A stretch of DNA of 64,000 bases, from contig NZ_RSCL01000022.1 in the NCBI RefSeq assembly GCF_003991905.1, forward strand, positions 1-64,000, in the 5' to 3' direction. Made by a program: the position numbers and the translations under genes. Shown piece by piece: positions 52,832 through 62,108 of the stretch. Positions within the stretch are counted from its first letter, which is position 1. Each line of letters begins with the position of its first letter. Under the pieces are notes generated by a model. That model was given only the letters and a program-made list of their open reading frames with translations, made no database searches and was not told where the DNA came from. The stretch is from Dulcicalothrix desertica PCC 7102. Lineage in GTDB: Bacteria; Cyanobacteriota; Cyanobacteriia; Cyanobacteriales; Nostocaceae.

Positions 52832-53310
52832 GGTTCCCACCTCATTAAATCTATAGCTATAATGCCTTTTTTGTTTTTATCTCTATCTGTCTGAAAAAAC
52901 TCAAATGAATTTTCTCCATAGTTACCAACAGGTTGGTTAGATGGATAAACTTCACCTTTGTATCTCGCTTTGAGTGCGGCACGGTCATGATGGTTAAATA
53001 GCCTGGGGGCATTTATTCTAAGATAATCAGCATCTGCTGTTTCATTATCATAACAAGCATCAAAGTCACCAGGGTCTGATTTTGCTGTCGTAAAACTGCC
53101 GTTTATGTAAATTACTCTCAATACTGCTCGGTTAAGGATTTAATCCCCCCAACCCCCCTTGATAAGGGGGCTTTAAATCCTCTTTTTCCCCCCTTAATAA
53201 GGGGGGTTAGGGGGGATCGATTATGGTAGAAAATCTTAACCGAGCAGTATTGAAATTACTCTACATCCTGCTGCTGGTAAATTACCAATTTCATCAAATT
53301 CAGGGATCAT
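52828..53310 (-). pseudogene. DUF6932-like (nucleotidyltransferase-type toxin-like) gene disrupted by a MITE
   Basis: The downstream part encodes VIYINGSFTTAKSDPGDFDA and a C-terminus (ENSFEFFQTDRDKNKKGIIA) typical of DUF6932 proteins, whose GSFVTxKxxPxDFDxCW core resembles MNT-type nucleotidyltransferases. Beyond the inserted element the same strand and sense resume: ATG 53310 opens MIPEFDEIGNLPAAGCR. Excising the 134-bp element plus one target copy rejoins these exactly (AAGCR-VIYINGSF). About 40 residues normally between LPxG and AAGCR are also missing, so a deletion came as well. A TTG inside the element could start a truncated 97-residue product. Confidence 0.8.
53119..53252. mobile_element. 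134-bp MITE with 13-bp terminal inverted repeats and 10-bp target duplication
   Basis: The ends are CAATACTGCTCGG and CCGAGCAGTATTG, perfect mirrors. The core is C-run/G-run sequence (TCCCCCCAACCCCCCTTGAT ... TAAGGGGGGTTAGGGGGGAT). The flanks at 53109-53118 and 53253-53262 are identical (AAATTACTCT), a 10-bp target site duplication. It carries no gene, so a transposase elsewhere must move it. It interrupts the toxin-like gene. Relatives with different ends are at 42891-42993 and in part at 1163-1290 and 3897-3932. Confidence 0.9.
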
Positions 53311-53375
53311 TCACTCACACAATAACAGATATATTAATTATCTGCTATCAGAGTAAATTAATTATAAGTTGTTTT

Positions 53376-53442
53376 TGTTGGGTTACGCAAAGCCTTCACC
53401 CAACCTACAGTTCATCCGTTACATCCGTTTATCATCCGTTGC
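53376..53442. repeat. TTGGGTT hairpin followed by an AACGGATG repeat
   Basis: The hairpin copy (53376-53410) is joined directly to TTCATCCGTTACATCCG and ATCATCCGTTGCC (53412-53442), which ends four bases before the kinase stop. Two repeat families thus meet at this gene end. Confidence 0.8.
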
Positions 53443-53446
53443 CAGA

Positions 53447-55201
53447 TTAGTTTAGGTTACTTGGTATAGTTTTGAATTTTTCTTTGGGTCCTAATGAGTA
53501 GTCTTCTAGTTTAAAATCGGCAAAAGGCTTTTCTTCTAAACGATTTCGTAATGCTTCATCCAAAATTACACCATCTGATTTTTTGCGTACTCCGATAATT
53601 ATGATGCTACGTTGATAAGCTGTTGCGTCTTGGTTGCTTTTGCAGTCGGTGCGGTTGAATTGTCCTAGGTTTAATAATCGATATCCTTGTAGGTTGCGGT
53701 TATTACTGAAGAGTTTTTTAGATAATAATTGAATTTGTTTGGCTCTTTCTAATGCTCGTGCTTCTTCGGTTGCTATATTACCTTCGCATGATGCTGTTCC
53801 CACTGAGATTATTTCGCTGGGGTTTTCCATGATGCGTTGTATTCCTTCTTCTTGAAGGTTTGATTTTAAGGTGTCAAGATTTATAGTTTGGTCGTTATGT
53901 TTGATTTGAAAACTACTACCTAATAACCATTTATATTCTACTGATAAAACTGCAATGTTAAATTCGGCTACTCTTCCTTGACTATCTTTACCTGGTTGAT
54001 AGGGGAAGTAGTCTACTGTGACTTTATCACCTTTTTTACGCTCCGGCGCCTGTCCATAGCTGCCACCAGTAGCATATCTATCCGAACGAGTTGCTAGTGC
54101 GACAAATCCTAATAATCCTAACACAACTAGCAATGCACTAATTAATGCTAGTAATGGGACGGTTACACGCTTTTCTTCTTCGGGTGGGCATACAGGTTGT
54201 GGTGGTAGGGTGGTAGTATGAGGTGATGATAAAATTTCTGTTTTTGGATTAATTACGGCGCCTACAACGTTAACGGTTGCTGCACTGCTAGCATTAGGGT
54301 ATTGGTCGAATTGACCTAAGCGTTGTAAAATTTCTTCAGCAGTTTTAGCACGGTTGTTGATTTCGTGTGCCATTAGCCAGTCGATAAGATTGAGTAATGC
54401 TGGTGAGATATTCTTGGTATGTGGGCGCCATTGTAATTCGTTATTATAGGCATCGTACATAGTGTCAGGATGCTTACCTGTGAGTAAGAACACAAAGGTG
54501 CGTCCTAATGCGTAAAAGTCAGACTGTGTTACAGCTTTTCCATACATTTGTTCGGGTGCGCTGTAACCACCAGAGGAGATAGATGTTTGACTACCTGAAC
54601 CACTACTAACTTTTGCGATATAACTGTTTGTTAATGCTCTTGCTGTGCCAAAGTCTATTAATACTAGTTGCCCATTTGGGCGAATCATTATATTAGATGG
54701 TTTAATGTCACGGTGTAAATACTGCTTGCCGTGTACTAATACTAAAATACTGGCTAATTGTTTTAACCAAGCAACTGCTTGTTCTTCAGAGATTGGACGG
54801 TTTTGCTGTTGCTGTAACCATTGCTCTAAGTTTGGCCCGTCAATTTTCTCCATCCCTAAGCAGTGCAACCCTAAACCTTCCCTAGTTTGATAGAGAAAAT
54901 AACCTTCTACTCCGGGAATACCTGGATGGTGTAGTTCTCCTAGTACTGATGCTTCTTGTTTGAAGAGTTCTACAGCTTTGGCATCATAATTAAGGTCTTC
55001 TTTTAATACCTTGATAATTATAGGTTTATCCCGCTCGTAAGCATCGTATACTTTCCCGAAACCTGTTTTATCACTAAGTAGACGCATTACTCGAAAGCGT
55101 CCAAGTAACTCTAACTGGGAACCACAACTTTGACAAAAGCGGTTCTCGTCATTTTCTGGGTGATTAGGTTTTGGACAGGTAGGGTTTATACAAAGACTCA
55201 T
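53447..55201 (-). CDS. Membrane Ser/Thr protein kinase with N-terminal zinc ribbon
   Basis: About 584 residues from ATG 55201 (MSLCINPTCPKPNHPEND). A four-Cys zinc ribbon (CINPTC ... RFCQSCGSQ) is followed by a Hanks-type kinase about 35-290: glycine loop variant LLSDKTGFGKVYDAY, VAIK-type Lys in PIIIKVLKED, HRDIKPSNIMI, DFGTA, APEQMYG. One membrane segment near 370 (LLALISALLVVLGLLGFVAL) and a C-terminal extracytoplasmic domain of about 200 residues (RAKQIQLLSKKLF, RSIIIIGVRKK). This layout is common in Nostocales; ligands are unknown. A lone gene here. Confidence 0.92.
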   Translation of the reverse strand: MSLCINPTCPKPNHPENDENRFCQSCGSQLELLGRFRVMRLLSDKTGFGKVYDAYERDKPIIIKVLKEDLNYDAKAVELFKQEASVLGELHHPGIPGVEGYFLYQTREGLGLHCLGMEKIDGPNLEQWLQQQQNRPISEEQAVAWLKQLASILVLVHGKQYLHRDIKPSNIMIRPNGQLVLIDFGTARALTNSYIAKVSSGSGSQTSISSGGYSAPEQMYGKAVTQSDFYALGRTFVFLLTGKHPDTMYDAYNNELQWRPHTKNISPALLNLIDWLMAHEINNRAKTAEEILQRLGQFDQYPNASSAATVNVVGAVINPKTEILSSPHTTTLPPQPVCPPEEEKRVTVPLLALISALLVVLGLLGFVALATRSDRYATGGSYGQAPERKKGDKVTVDYFPYQPGKDSQGRVAEFNIAVLSVEYKWLLGSSFQIKHNDQTINLDTLKSNLQEEGIQRIMENPSEIISVGTASCEGNIATEEARALERAKQIQLLSKKLFSNNRNLQGYRLLNLGQFNRTDCKSNQDATAYQRSIIIIGVRKKSDGVILDEALRNRLEEKPFADFKLEDYSLGPKEKFKTIPSNLN

Positions 55202-55331
55202 AGCGGAAAGGGAAAGGTGTCTGATATATGTTAGCAACTTAATCTTTATTCTCTGTGTACTCTGTGTCTCCGTGGTAAAAATAAGTTATCTTGTAGGACA
55301 GGCAGGGATGCCTGTTCCACAAGAAAGAGGT

Positions 55332-56477
55332 TTATTTCAAGACTTCTTTGAGTACGCTAACTAGTCTGTCAACGCTTTCGGGACGACTATTGTAACCCAT
55401 TAAACCTACTCGCCAAACTTTACCAGCAAGTTCACCTAGTCCCCCACCAACTTCGACGTTATGCTCATCAAGTAGTTTACGCGCGACTGCTTTTCCGTCA
55501 ACTCCTTCGGGTATACATACTGTTGTAAGTGTAGGAAGACGATATTGCTTTTCGACGTGCATCTTCAAACCTATGCTTTCTAAGCTTTCCCACAAGTATT
55601 CGACGTTCTTTTGGTGACGCTGCCAGCAGTTTTCAATACCTTCTTCTGCTATTAATCTTAGTGCTTCCCGCAGAGCATAATACATATTAATAGGCGCCGT
55701 ATGATGGTAAACGCGCTCACTTCCCCAATATTTACCTAGTAGGTTCATATCGAGATACCAGTTTTTTACCTTGGTAGAACGGTTAAGTAATTTCTCCATT
55801 GCCTTCCGGCTCATTGTAAAAGGAGAGGCGCCAGGAGGGCAACCTAGACCTTTTTGGCTACAGCTATAAGCTAAGTCAACACCCCACTCATCTAAATATA
55901 TTGGAGTTCCACCCAAACTTGTAACTGTATCGATTAATAGCAAAGTGCCATATTTTTCACACAGTTCTGAGACTCCTTCCATTGGTTGACGGGCGCCAGT
56001 AGAAGTTTCAGCATGAACTAATGCTAAAATACGCGGACGATGGGTTTCCATCGCTGCTTTAATTTCATCTAAACTAAAAACTTGTCCCCAAGGTTTTGTT
56101 ATACTGCGAACATCGGCGCCGTAACGTCCTGCCATATCAACAAGACGATTACCGAAGTAACCCATTACACCAATTAAAACTACATCACCTGGTTCTACAG
56201 AGTTTGCAATAGTAGCTTCCATTGCCGCAGTTCCGGTACCACTAACTGCAATAGTCATGGCGTTATCAGTTTGCCATACATACCGAAGTAGCGATTGTAT
56301 CTCATCCATTAAGTGTAAAAACGTAGGGTCAAGGTGCCCAACAGGTGAAGTATTCATCGCCTTAAGCACATCTGGATGAGAGTTAGAAGGACCAGGACCC
56401 AACAGCAAGCGGTTGGGCATTGATAAAGGACTAAGGTTTAATTTTTGACTCGTTTTGATAGAAAGCGTTTGTGTCAT
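55332..56477 (-). CDS. Class V aminotransferase (serine/alanine-glyoxylate type)
   Basis: About 381 residues from ATG 56477 (MTQTLSIKTSQKLNLSPL). PLP-dependent fold-type I enzyme: LLLGPGPSNSHPDVLKAM and GHLDPTFLHLMDEIQ at the start, SGTGTAAMEATIAN, LLIDTVTSLGGTPIYLDEWG (PLP-ring Asp), the PLP Lys in SCSQKGLGCPPG, and a closing VGGGLGELAGKVWRVGLMGY with the carboxylate Arg. It likely converts alanine or serine and glyoxylate in photorespiratory glycine formation. Upstream in-frame codons to 56558 lack support. Monocistronic. Confidence 0.93.
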   Translation of the reverse strand: MTQTLSIKTSQKLNLSPLSMPNRLLLGPGPSNSHPDVLKAMNTSPVGHLDPTFLHLMDEIQSLLRYVWQTDNAMTIAVSGTGTAAMEATIANSVEPGDVVLIGVMGYFGNRLVDMAGRYGADVRSITKPWGQVFSLDEIKAAMETHRPRILALVHAETSTGARQPMEGVSELCEKYGTLLLIDTVTSLGGTPIYLDEWGVDLAYSCSQKGLGCPPGASPFTMSRKAMEKLLNRSTKVKNWYLDMNLLGKYWGSERVYHHTAPINMYYALREALRLIAEEGIENCWQRHQKNVEYLWESLESIGLKMHVEKQYRLPTLTTVCIPEGVDGKAVARKLLDEHNVEVGGGLGELAGKVWRVGLMGYNSRPESVDRLVSVLKEVLK

Positions 56478-56579
56478 GATGCCCAAATAGTAAATTAGAT
56501 TACAACAAGCTATTTTTGAATTTATAGCGTAATGGGCGCCAATGAATATGACATGCAATAAATGTAAAGACGCGATACT

Positions 56580-56607
56580 GTAGAGACGCGATTAATCGCG
56601 TCTCTAC
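56580..56607. repeat. Perfect 28-bp palindrome (GTAGAGACGCGATT and mirror)
   Basis: The palindrome lies in the divergent gap between the aminotransferase and the Uma2 gene. Half copies or variants are at 14288-14302, 18549-18576 and near 59223. It is a dispersed cyanobacterial palindrome. Confidence 0.85.
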
Positions 56608-56695
56608 ATGTATGATGTTTTAACAACAAAGGTACTAGTGGTGTAATTGAGTAGTATATAATCAGATAACTAAACGCCAATCGAGATAAAGACTT

Positions 56696-57550
56696 ATGTT
56701 GTCAGACCATCTCAAAGCCTTTGCGTTACCCAGCACAGAAGATCTACCTTGCTCCGACGATACACCTGTGGACAACGAAGACCAAAATTATTTGCCTAAC
56801 GTTTTGTTATTTTTGCTGAAATCTATCTGGAAAGAACGAGAAGATTGGTTCTTTGGTGTAAACATGGCAGTATACCATACAACAGGAACTAACTCAGATA
56901 TACCTGTTGTACCAGATGGTTTTTTATCGCTGGGGGTGGAACGTAAAAAAGGTGGGAAATCACGTAGAAGTTATGCCACTTGGGAAGAAAATGGAGTGGC
57001 GCCTATTTTTGTACTTGAGATGGTATCGCATCAACCAGGTAGTGAATACGATAAAAAACTTAAGATTTACGCGAAATTGGGTGTACTTTACTACTTAATT
57101 TATAATCCAGAGTACTGGAAACGCGACAAACATCAACCCTTTGAGGTTTATAAATTAGTAAATAAATCATATAAATTACAAAGTGGCGAACCTTATTGGA
57201 TGCCAGAAGTAGGGTTAGGTGTTGGAAGACACCAAATGACGGTAAATGGTATTTCAGAAGAGTTTTTATTTTGGTATGACGAGCAAGGAGAACGTTATTT
57301 AACAGGAGACGAAACTACAATAATTGAACGTCAACGTGCTGACCGAGAAAAACAACGCGTGGATCGAGAAGAACGACGTGCTGACGAAGAACGTCGAATG
57401 AGGGAGCAAGAAACTTTGCGCGCTAATGAAGAGCGTCGAATGAGAGAGCAAGAAACTTTGCGTGCTGACCAAGAGCGTCAAAAGAACGAACAGCTAATTC
57501 AATATTTACGCTCTCTGGGCATTGACCCTAATAATTTACCACCGAATTGA
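56696..57550 (+). CDS. Uma2-family PD-(D/E)xK protein with a coiled-coil tail
   Basis: 284 residues. The Uma2 core spans about 20-205: TNSDIPVVPDGFLSLGVE (motif with catalytic Asp), PIFVLEMVSHQPG (Glu), KLKIYAKLGVLYYLIYNPEY (Lys/Tyr region). A charged tail of about 75 residues with repeated RRMREQETLRA(N/D) units, seen also as direct DNA repeats near 57390-57475, forms a coiled coil and ends YLRSLGIDPNNLP. Uma2 proteins are greatly expanded in cyanobacteria; their nuclease role is predicted, not shown. Confidence 0.85.
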   Translation: MLSDHLKAFALPSTEDLPCSDDTPVDNEDQNYLPNVLLFLLKSIWKEREDWFFGVNMAVYHTTGTNSDIPVVPDGFLSLGVERKKGGKSRRSYATWEENGVAPIFVLEMVSHQPGSEYDKKLKIYAKLGVLYYLIYNPEYWKRDKHQPFEVYKLVNKSYKLQSGEPYWMPEVGLGVGRHQMTVNGISEEFLFWYDEQGERYLTGDETTIIERQRADREKQRVDREERRADEERRMREQETLRANEERRMREQETLRADQERQKNEQLIQYLRSLGIDPNNLPPN

Positions 57551-57677
57551 TCAGATGAATAAGGGCTGAACAGAAAGGGAAGCTTATTGAGAATATCTTC
57601 AGTACTGTTCCGAAATAGTATTTGTTAACGCTGTAGTTTATTATACTGATTACAGACGGAGATTCGCGCTCAAATAT

Positions 57678-58034
57678 ATGAAATATATTGCAACTTGTTT
57701 AGTAATGCTATCCGGTTTTCTTTTGGCTGCTCCCGCAGAAGCTAGATGGATAAACGTTTCTGGAGTAACGAATGATGGCGCCACGTTAAGTTTTGAAAAC
57801 AATGACCCAGGACTTACCCGATTTTCTTACCGAGTTATCACAAAGGATAGTGTAAGAATACAACAAGGAGTAACTAGTTGGTGTTATCGCGGACAAGTCA
57901 AAAAAAATCCAAATGCAGTTCCTACAACTGAAACACCTGGATGGTACGTTTACCAAGGGGATAATATTACATCCGTATATGCTAATTCACCTGCTAGTAT
58001 AAATTTACTTAAAGTTATCTGTGCAGGAACCTAA
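57678..58034 (+). CDS. Small secreted protein of unknown function
   Basis: 118 residues. The signal peptide is MKYIATCLVMLSGFLLAAPA with cleavage after AEA. The mature part of about 95 residues is beta-rich (WINVSGVTNDGATLSFENND; RFSYRVITKDSVRIQQGVTS), with two Cys residues (SWCYRG and VICAGT) that may form a disulfide. No family recognised. No close partner gene; the gap of about 100 bp to the next, convergent gene holds nothing notable. Confidence 0.7.
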   Translation: MKYIATCLVMLSGFLLAAPAEARWINVSGVTNDGATLSFENNDPGLTRFSYRVITKDSVRIQQGVTSWCYRGQVKKNPNAVPTTETPGWYVYQGDNITSVYANSPASINLLKVICAGT

Positions 58035-58135
58035 TAAGAAGAGTACTTTTTAAGAGAATCGTCTATGAGTGCGAATCGTTGGATAATAGTGTTTAGCAGT
58101 TACCCAACCGACATCTACGTTTGCGTTTTGGCTAT

Positions 58136-59017
58136 TTATGGTTGTTTGGTGATGTTACCTGATGTATCTAGTTCGTATGTGACAAAAGCATTTTGTTTTA
58201 CATCAACTGCTACGTTCCAGAAGTAATTTCCTTGATTTTGATTGTATTGTTGTTCTGCGCTTAGGAAGTAAACGCGGTTGCTAGGAATTTTAAAGCGTTT
58301 GCTTGCTGTTTTGGCTATATTAGTTGCCCAAGAATTAGGCATTAAATCATTGCGAGTGAAGAGTGTTTTTGTTGCTTCTGTGCGAGCTTGTTCACCTTTT
58401 TCGGAGGCTAAGTAAATATATTCTTTTCCTGGTTTTCCTTCAATGACTACTCGCCAACCAAGTTGATTGTCGTCGGTACGACATCTTGCATAAGGTAGGG
58501 CGAATTCTACACAAATATTCGTCCAAGTTTTCCGCTGTACTTGTTTGATGAGCAATACGTTTTTGGATAATTCCAGGTGCTTTGATGCCATATTTAGGAT
58601 ATTATCCATGACGGGTTTTGGAACTGATGCACTAGTTCGGTTTTGTGGGTCTCTTCCTATTAGAATTACTTGGTCTACAGAATCTGAGACAAAGTAATGC
58701 CAGTATTTATTTCCATCGGCGATTGTTACATTCCAACCTGTGAATACTGCTACGTCACAAAGTGGTAGAGGAATATTTCCACAATCTGGCGCCCATTTTC
58801 CACGTTTTGTATTAATGACTTTCCCTGAATTTTTGCCTAATCCCCAATCTGAGCGGGCGTTACGCAGTGCTGCATCTGTAATTTTTTTAGGCGCCACTAC
58901 TTCTGATTTTACTTGTTGTTTAATTGAGTCTGGTGGTTGTGCAGTTGTAATAGATGCGCTTGTGGTAAGCGTGATTAAGGCTGCTAAAGCGATATGTATA
59001 TACTTTAGTGATTTCAT
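58136..59017 (-). CDS. Secreted protein of unknown function
   Basis: 293 residues with a signal peptide (SLKYIHIALAALITLTTSAS, cleavage near TTAQ). The mature protein seems to hold two similar halves: KITDAALRNARSDWGL...WNVTIADGNKYWHYFVSD and TKTLFTRNDLMPNSWATNIA...YFWNVAVDVKQNAFVTYELD. Cys pairs CGNIPLPLCDVAV and CVEFALPYARC recall a repeated motif with two Cys eight to ten residues apart. It is likely periplasmic or extracellular. No enzyme motif is seen. Confidence 0.7.
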   Translation of the reverse strand: MKSLKYIHIALAALITLTTSASITTAQPPDSIKQQVKSEVVAPKKITDAALRNARSDWGLGKNSGKVINTKRGKWAPDCGNIPLPLCDVAVFTGWNVTIADGNKYWHYFVSDSVDQVILIGRDPQNRTSASVPKPVMDNILNMASKHLELSKNVLLIKQVQRKTWTNICVEFALPYARCRTDDNQLGWRVVIEGKPGKEYIYLASEKGEQARTEATKTLFTRNDLMPNSWATNIAKTASKRFKIPSNRVYFLSAEQQYNQNQGNYFWNVAVDVKQNAFVTYELDTSGNITKQP

Positions 59018-59318
59018 ATTTTTTTGAGTTATATAGTTTGTGTAAATAATTTAGCTTCTAAAAATAATTACTTGTTTATTGGTTACAGTTTTGGAAACAT
59101 TAATAAATTTATGATTTAGACTTATGGGTGAGTGATAAATTCGATAATATACTTAGACTATTGACGCTAGTTTCTGCATTTTGTTCCCATTATTTATATT
59201 GTGATTGTAGATTGTTAGTTTTGGAGACGTGATTAATCACTTGGGAACTATAATGGCCGTTATGACGTTCAATAAGTATAAGGGTAAATTTCGATTTATT
59301 GTATTTGTAATAACGTCA

Positions 59319-60404
59319 ATGAAATCATCTTTAGTATTTAAAAGTCTTATATTACTTGCTTTTAGCTTATCGACATCAATAATTGTTGCTCAAGAATATC
59401 CTGTTGCAGCTAGTAGTGTTGCTGTTACACCATCTGCAAAACCAGCTAGGTTAACTTTATCAGGACATAAGGCGCCTGTACGCGCGGTGGCAATTTCTCC
59501 AAATGGGCAAAGCATAGCTAGCGGTGGCGATGATAAAACAGTGAAGTTATGGGATGCTTTAACAGGGAAGTTGCTTTTTGATTTAAATGGACATGTGCAA
59601 AATATTAAATCAGTTGCGTTTACACCTGATGGAACAACGCTTGTAAGTTCTGATACTGAGACAATTAAACTGTGGAATACTAAAACTGGTCAGTTAATCA
59701 AAACTATTACTGCACATAAGAATGGTGTGTTTGCAGCTATTCTTACTCCTGATGGGCAAACACTCATTAGTACGGGTGCAGATAATACTATCAAGCTTTG
59801 GAATATTAAAACTGGGAAGCTTCAACGCTCTCTAAAAGCTGAAGCGCGCGTTTTAGCGGTCAGTTCTGATGGTAAAACGTTATTTAGCGGTGGTGAAAAT
59901 GGCGGTAAGATTCGCATATGGAATTTAGCAACTGGAAAACAACTGCGAACTTTGACACCACCACGTCCCAAGGATGCATTTTCTCCACAGCAGCAAGCAA
60001 GTGGCGCCATTTCTCTTGCTATTAGTCCTAATGGACAAACTTTAATTAGTGGTGGTTATGATGATAGTTTTCAATCTGGTCCTTTGCAACAAACTGATGG
60101 TAAAAATCTCAAAGCTTGGAATTTGAAAACAGGGAAACTAATTTATAATGTTTCGATTGGTGGTGCAGGTGTTGATACGCTGGCTATAAGTCCTGATGGG
60201 AAGGTATTTGTTGCAGGTGGTTTGGGTTATGAAGTTGTATTGTGCGATATTAAGACATCGAAAGCGATTATTACACAAAAAGGTCATGCTGGTGGGATTT
60301 ATGGTTTAGCCTTTAGTCGTGATGGTAAGACTCTTGTTAGTGGAAGTGGTGATAAATCTGTGAAGGTTTGGCAATTGGTGCCTAGTTTGTCATTAGTAGC
60401 GTAG
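59319..60404 (+). CDS. Secreted WD40-repeat protein
   Basis: About 361 residues from ATG 59319 (MKSSLVFKSLILLAFSLSTS), which gives a signal peptide cleaved after VAQ; starts at 59229 (GTG) or 59253 are possible but less natural. Seven WD40 units follow (LTLSGHKAPVRAVAISPNGQ; DDKTVKLWDALTGKLLFDL; KGHAGGIYGLAFSRDGKTLV), making one closed propeller. An extracytoplasmic propeller fits a protein-binding or recognition role. No catalytic domain, no neighbour in operon. Confidence 0.82.
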   Translation: MKSSLVFKSLILLAFSLSTSIIVAQEYPVAASSVAVTPSAKPARLTLSGHKAPVRAVAISPNGQSIASGGDDKTVKLWDALTGKLLFDLNGHVQNIKSVAFTPDGTTLVSSDTETIKLWNTKTGQLIKTITAHKNGVFAAILTPDGQTLISTGADNTIKLWNIKTGKLQRSLKAEARVLAVSSDGKTLFSGGENGGKIRIWNLATGKQLRTLTPPRPKDAFSPQQQASGAISLAISPNGQTLISGGYDDSFQSGPLQQTDGKNLKAWNLKTGKLIYNVSIGGAGVDTLAISPDGKVFVAGGLGYEVVLCDIKTSKAIITQKGHAGGIYGLAFSRDGKTLVSGSGDKSVKVWQLVPSLSLVA

Positions 60405-60425
60405 CGAAGAATCTCGTTTATCTTT

Positions 60426-60515
60426 AAACTTTTTAGATGCTTCACTACGTTCAGCATGACATTTGTGTTTAAACTTTTTAAATGCTTCACTACGTTCAGC
60501 ATGACATTTGTGTTT
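60426..60515. repeat. 45-bp direct repeat, two copies
   Basis: Units at 60426-60470 and 60471-60515 (AAACTTTTTAGATGCTTCAC ... CATTTGTGTTT) differ by one or two bases. They fill the gap between convergent genes. Confidence 0.9.
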
Positions 60516-60523
60516 AAGTTGCT

Positions 60524-61405
60524 TTATTTTGAGGCAAATTGAATTATTTTTGTTTTTAATTCTTCTTTCGCTAATCGTAGCATGTTAGCGTGGTTAGCTT
60601 CCGGAATAGCGTAAAATTCTTTTTTGGATGTTGCTGCTGCAAATAATATTTTGCCATTTTCAAATGGAATATATTCGTCTTCGACAGCATGTATAATTAA
60701 TACTGGACATTTCACTTTTTTAATAGCCCGCATTGGTGAAACTTCTGCAATGTCAAATTTTGCCATTTTTTCCGCTTCTCTAATGGCTCGATTTCTCCAA
60801 AACTCAGGCAATAAGGGTACTTGCTGTTTAATTGCGTCGTTTAAATCTGCAAAGGATGCAATTGTGACTAGTCTTTTAATTCGCGGTTCCTTGGATGCTG
60901 CTGATGTTGCTACGGCGCCACCTGCGGAAACTCCAATTAAGGTAATATCATTTGTGGCAATAGGATGGCGCCTTTCTAGGTCATCAATTAATCCTGATAC
61001 ATCTTGCCATTCGTGATAACCAAAGGTAAAGTAATCACTACCACTTCTACCATGTCCCCGCAAGTCTATTAATGCTAGATTAAATCCTGCTTGCCATAAG
61101 GGTAAACTAAATTCAAGCATGTCTTGACGTGTGGCGCCTCTTGAGTGTAATACAATTAATGTCTTTGTAGATGGTGTTTTGGCTGGTATAAACCAACCGG
61201 AAATATTAATATTATCTTTAGTTTTAAAAGCTAGTGTTTCAGCCAAGGCGCCGTACTGTTCTAGAATTGGGGGATTGTCGAGTACTGGAAATTTATAATG
61301 ACTCAATAAACTATAGGGTAGCCAACGGTCGAACATGATAACTGCTATAAAAGGTATAATTAAGCTCGAAATACTAATTATTTGACGTTTTCCTATTTTT
61401 TTCAA
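60524..61405 (-). CDS. Membrane-anchored alpha/beta hydrolase
   Basis: 293 residues. N-terminal membrane segment (IISISSLIIPFIAVIMFDRW) and then an alpha/beta-hydrolase fold: HSRGATRQDMLEF (oxyanion region), IDLRGHGRSGSDYFTFGYHE, nucleophile elbow GVSAGGAVA (Ser), acid in VLIIHAVEDEYIPFENG (Asp/Glu) and His in PEANHANMLR. Resembles the YfhR/BEM46-like peptidase or esterase group. Substrate unknown. A Uma2 gene lies upstream, same strand, 26 bp away. Confidence 0.88.
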   Translation of the reverse strand: MKKIGKRQIISISSLIIPFIAVIMFDRWLPYSLLSHYKFPVLDNPPILEQYGALAETLAFKTKDNINISGWFIPAKTPSTKTLIVLHSRGATRQDMLEFSLPLWQAGFNLALIDLRGHGRSGSDYFTFGYHEWQDVSGLIDDLERRHPIATNDITLIGVSAGGAVATSAASKEPRIKRLVTIASFADLNDAIKQQVPLLPEFWRNRAIREAEKMAKFDIAEVSPMRAIKKVKCPVLIIHAVEDEYIPFENGKILFAAATSKKEFYAIPEANHANMLRLAKEELKTKIIQFASK

Positions 61406-61431
61406 TTTTCTAGTACAAATATAATATTTAG

Positions 61432-61995
61432 TTAAAAAAGTTGTTTTACTTGACAGCTAAAGCCTGGAAGTAAAGGTGAGCTTATCGTATCATTAACAAA
61501 CAGTGTTGCAACTTGAACTAGTTGAGCATTTTGACGCTGGTAAACTTCTATTTCCTGCTTCCTCCAATCTACAATCCAATACTCTTGTACACCTTTGGTC
61601 GAATAAAGCTTTAATTTTGCTTCTCTATCACGTCGTTGGTTACTAACACCTTCAGACAAAACTTCAACAACTAACTCTGGGGCGCCTGTTAAATGACCTT
61701 CTGCATCAACAACTTGTGCAAGTCGCCCATTACTTATCCAAATTACATCAGGGATAACATTGTCAGCATCAGAGAAAATCACCCCTGGAGCTAGAATCGG
61801 TTGACCATTACCCGTTGAGTCAGACCAAACCAATAATTTTGCGTAAATCCTTCCACCAGAATTTTGATGTCCAATATCAGGTGCCCTTGTCACAAATAAT
61901 TCCCCATCAATAATTTCATAACGCTTCCATTCATCGGTAGCGAGAAGTTCTAAATCGGCAATTGTCCAGCGAATTTTATCTGGTGCTTGAGTCAT
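61432..61995 (-). CDS. Uma2-family PD-(D/E)xK protein
   Basis: 187 residues, standard Uma2 length. YEIIDGELFVTRAPDIGHQN at the start, NVIPDVIWISNGRL (Asp motif), PELVVEVLSEGVSNQRRDRE (Glu motif), KLKLYSTKGVQEYWIVDWRK (Lys/Tyr). No coiled-coil tail, unlike the paralogue at 56696. It is close upstream of the hydrolase gene on the same strand and may be co-transcribed with it. Function predicted only. Confidence 0.9.
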   Translation of the reverse strand: MTQAPDKIRWTIADLELLATDEWKRYEIIDGELFVTRAPDIGHQNSGGRIYAKLLVWSDSTGNGQPILAPGVIFSDADNVIPDVIWISNGRLAQVVDAEGHLTGAPELVVEVLSEGVSNQRRDREAKLKLYSTKGVQEYWIVDWRKQEIEVYQRQNAQLVQVATLFVNDTISSPLLPGFSCQVKQLF

Positions 61996-62108
61996 GACGA
62001 TATTTCCTAAAGCTTAATGCATTATAATATTTTACATTATAATGATGTATAAAATTAAATGTGACATTATAAAAAATATTGTATAAAAAGTGTTTAATTT
62101 TCAAAATT

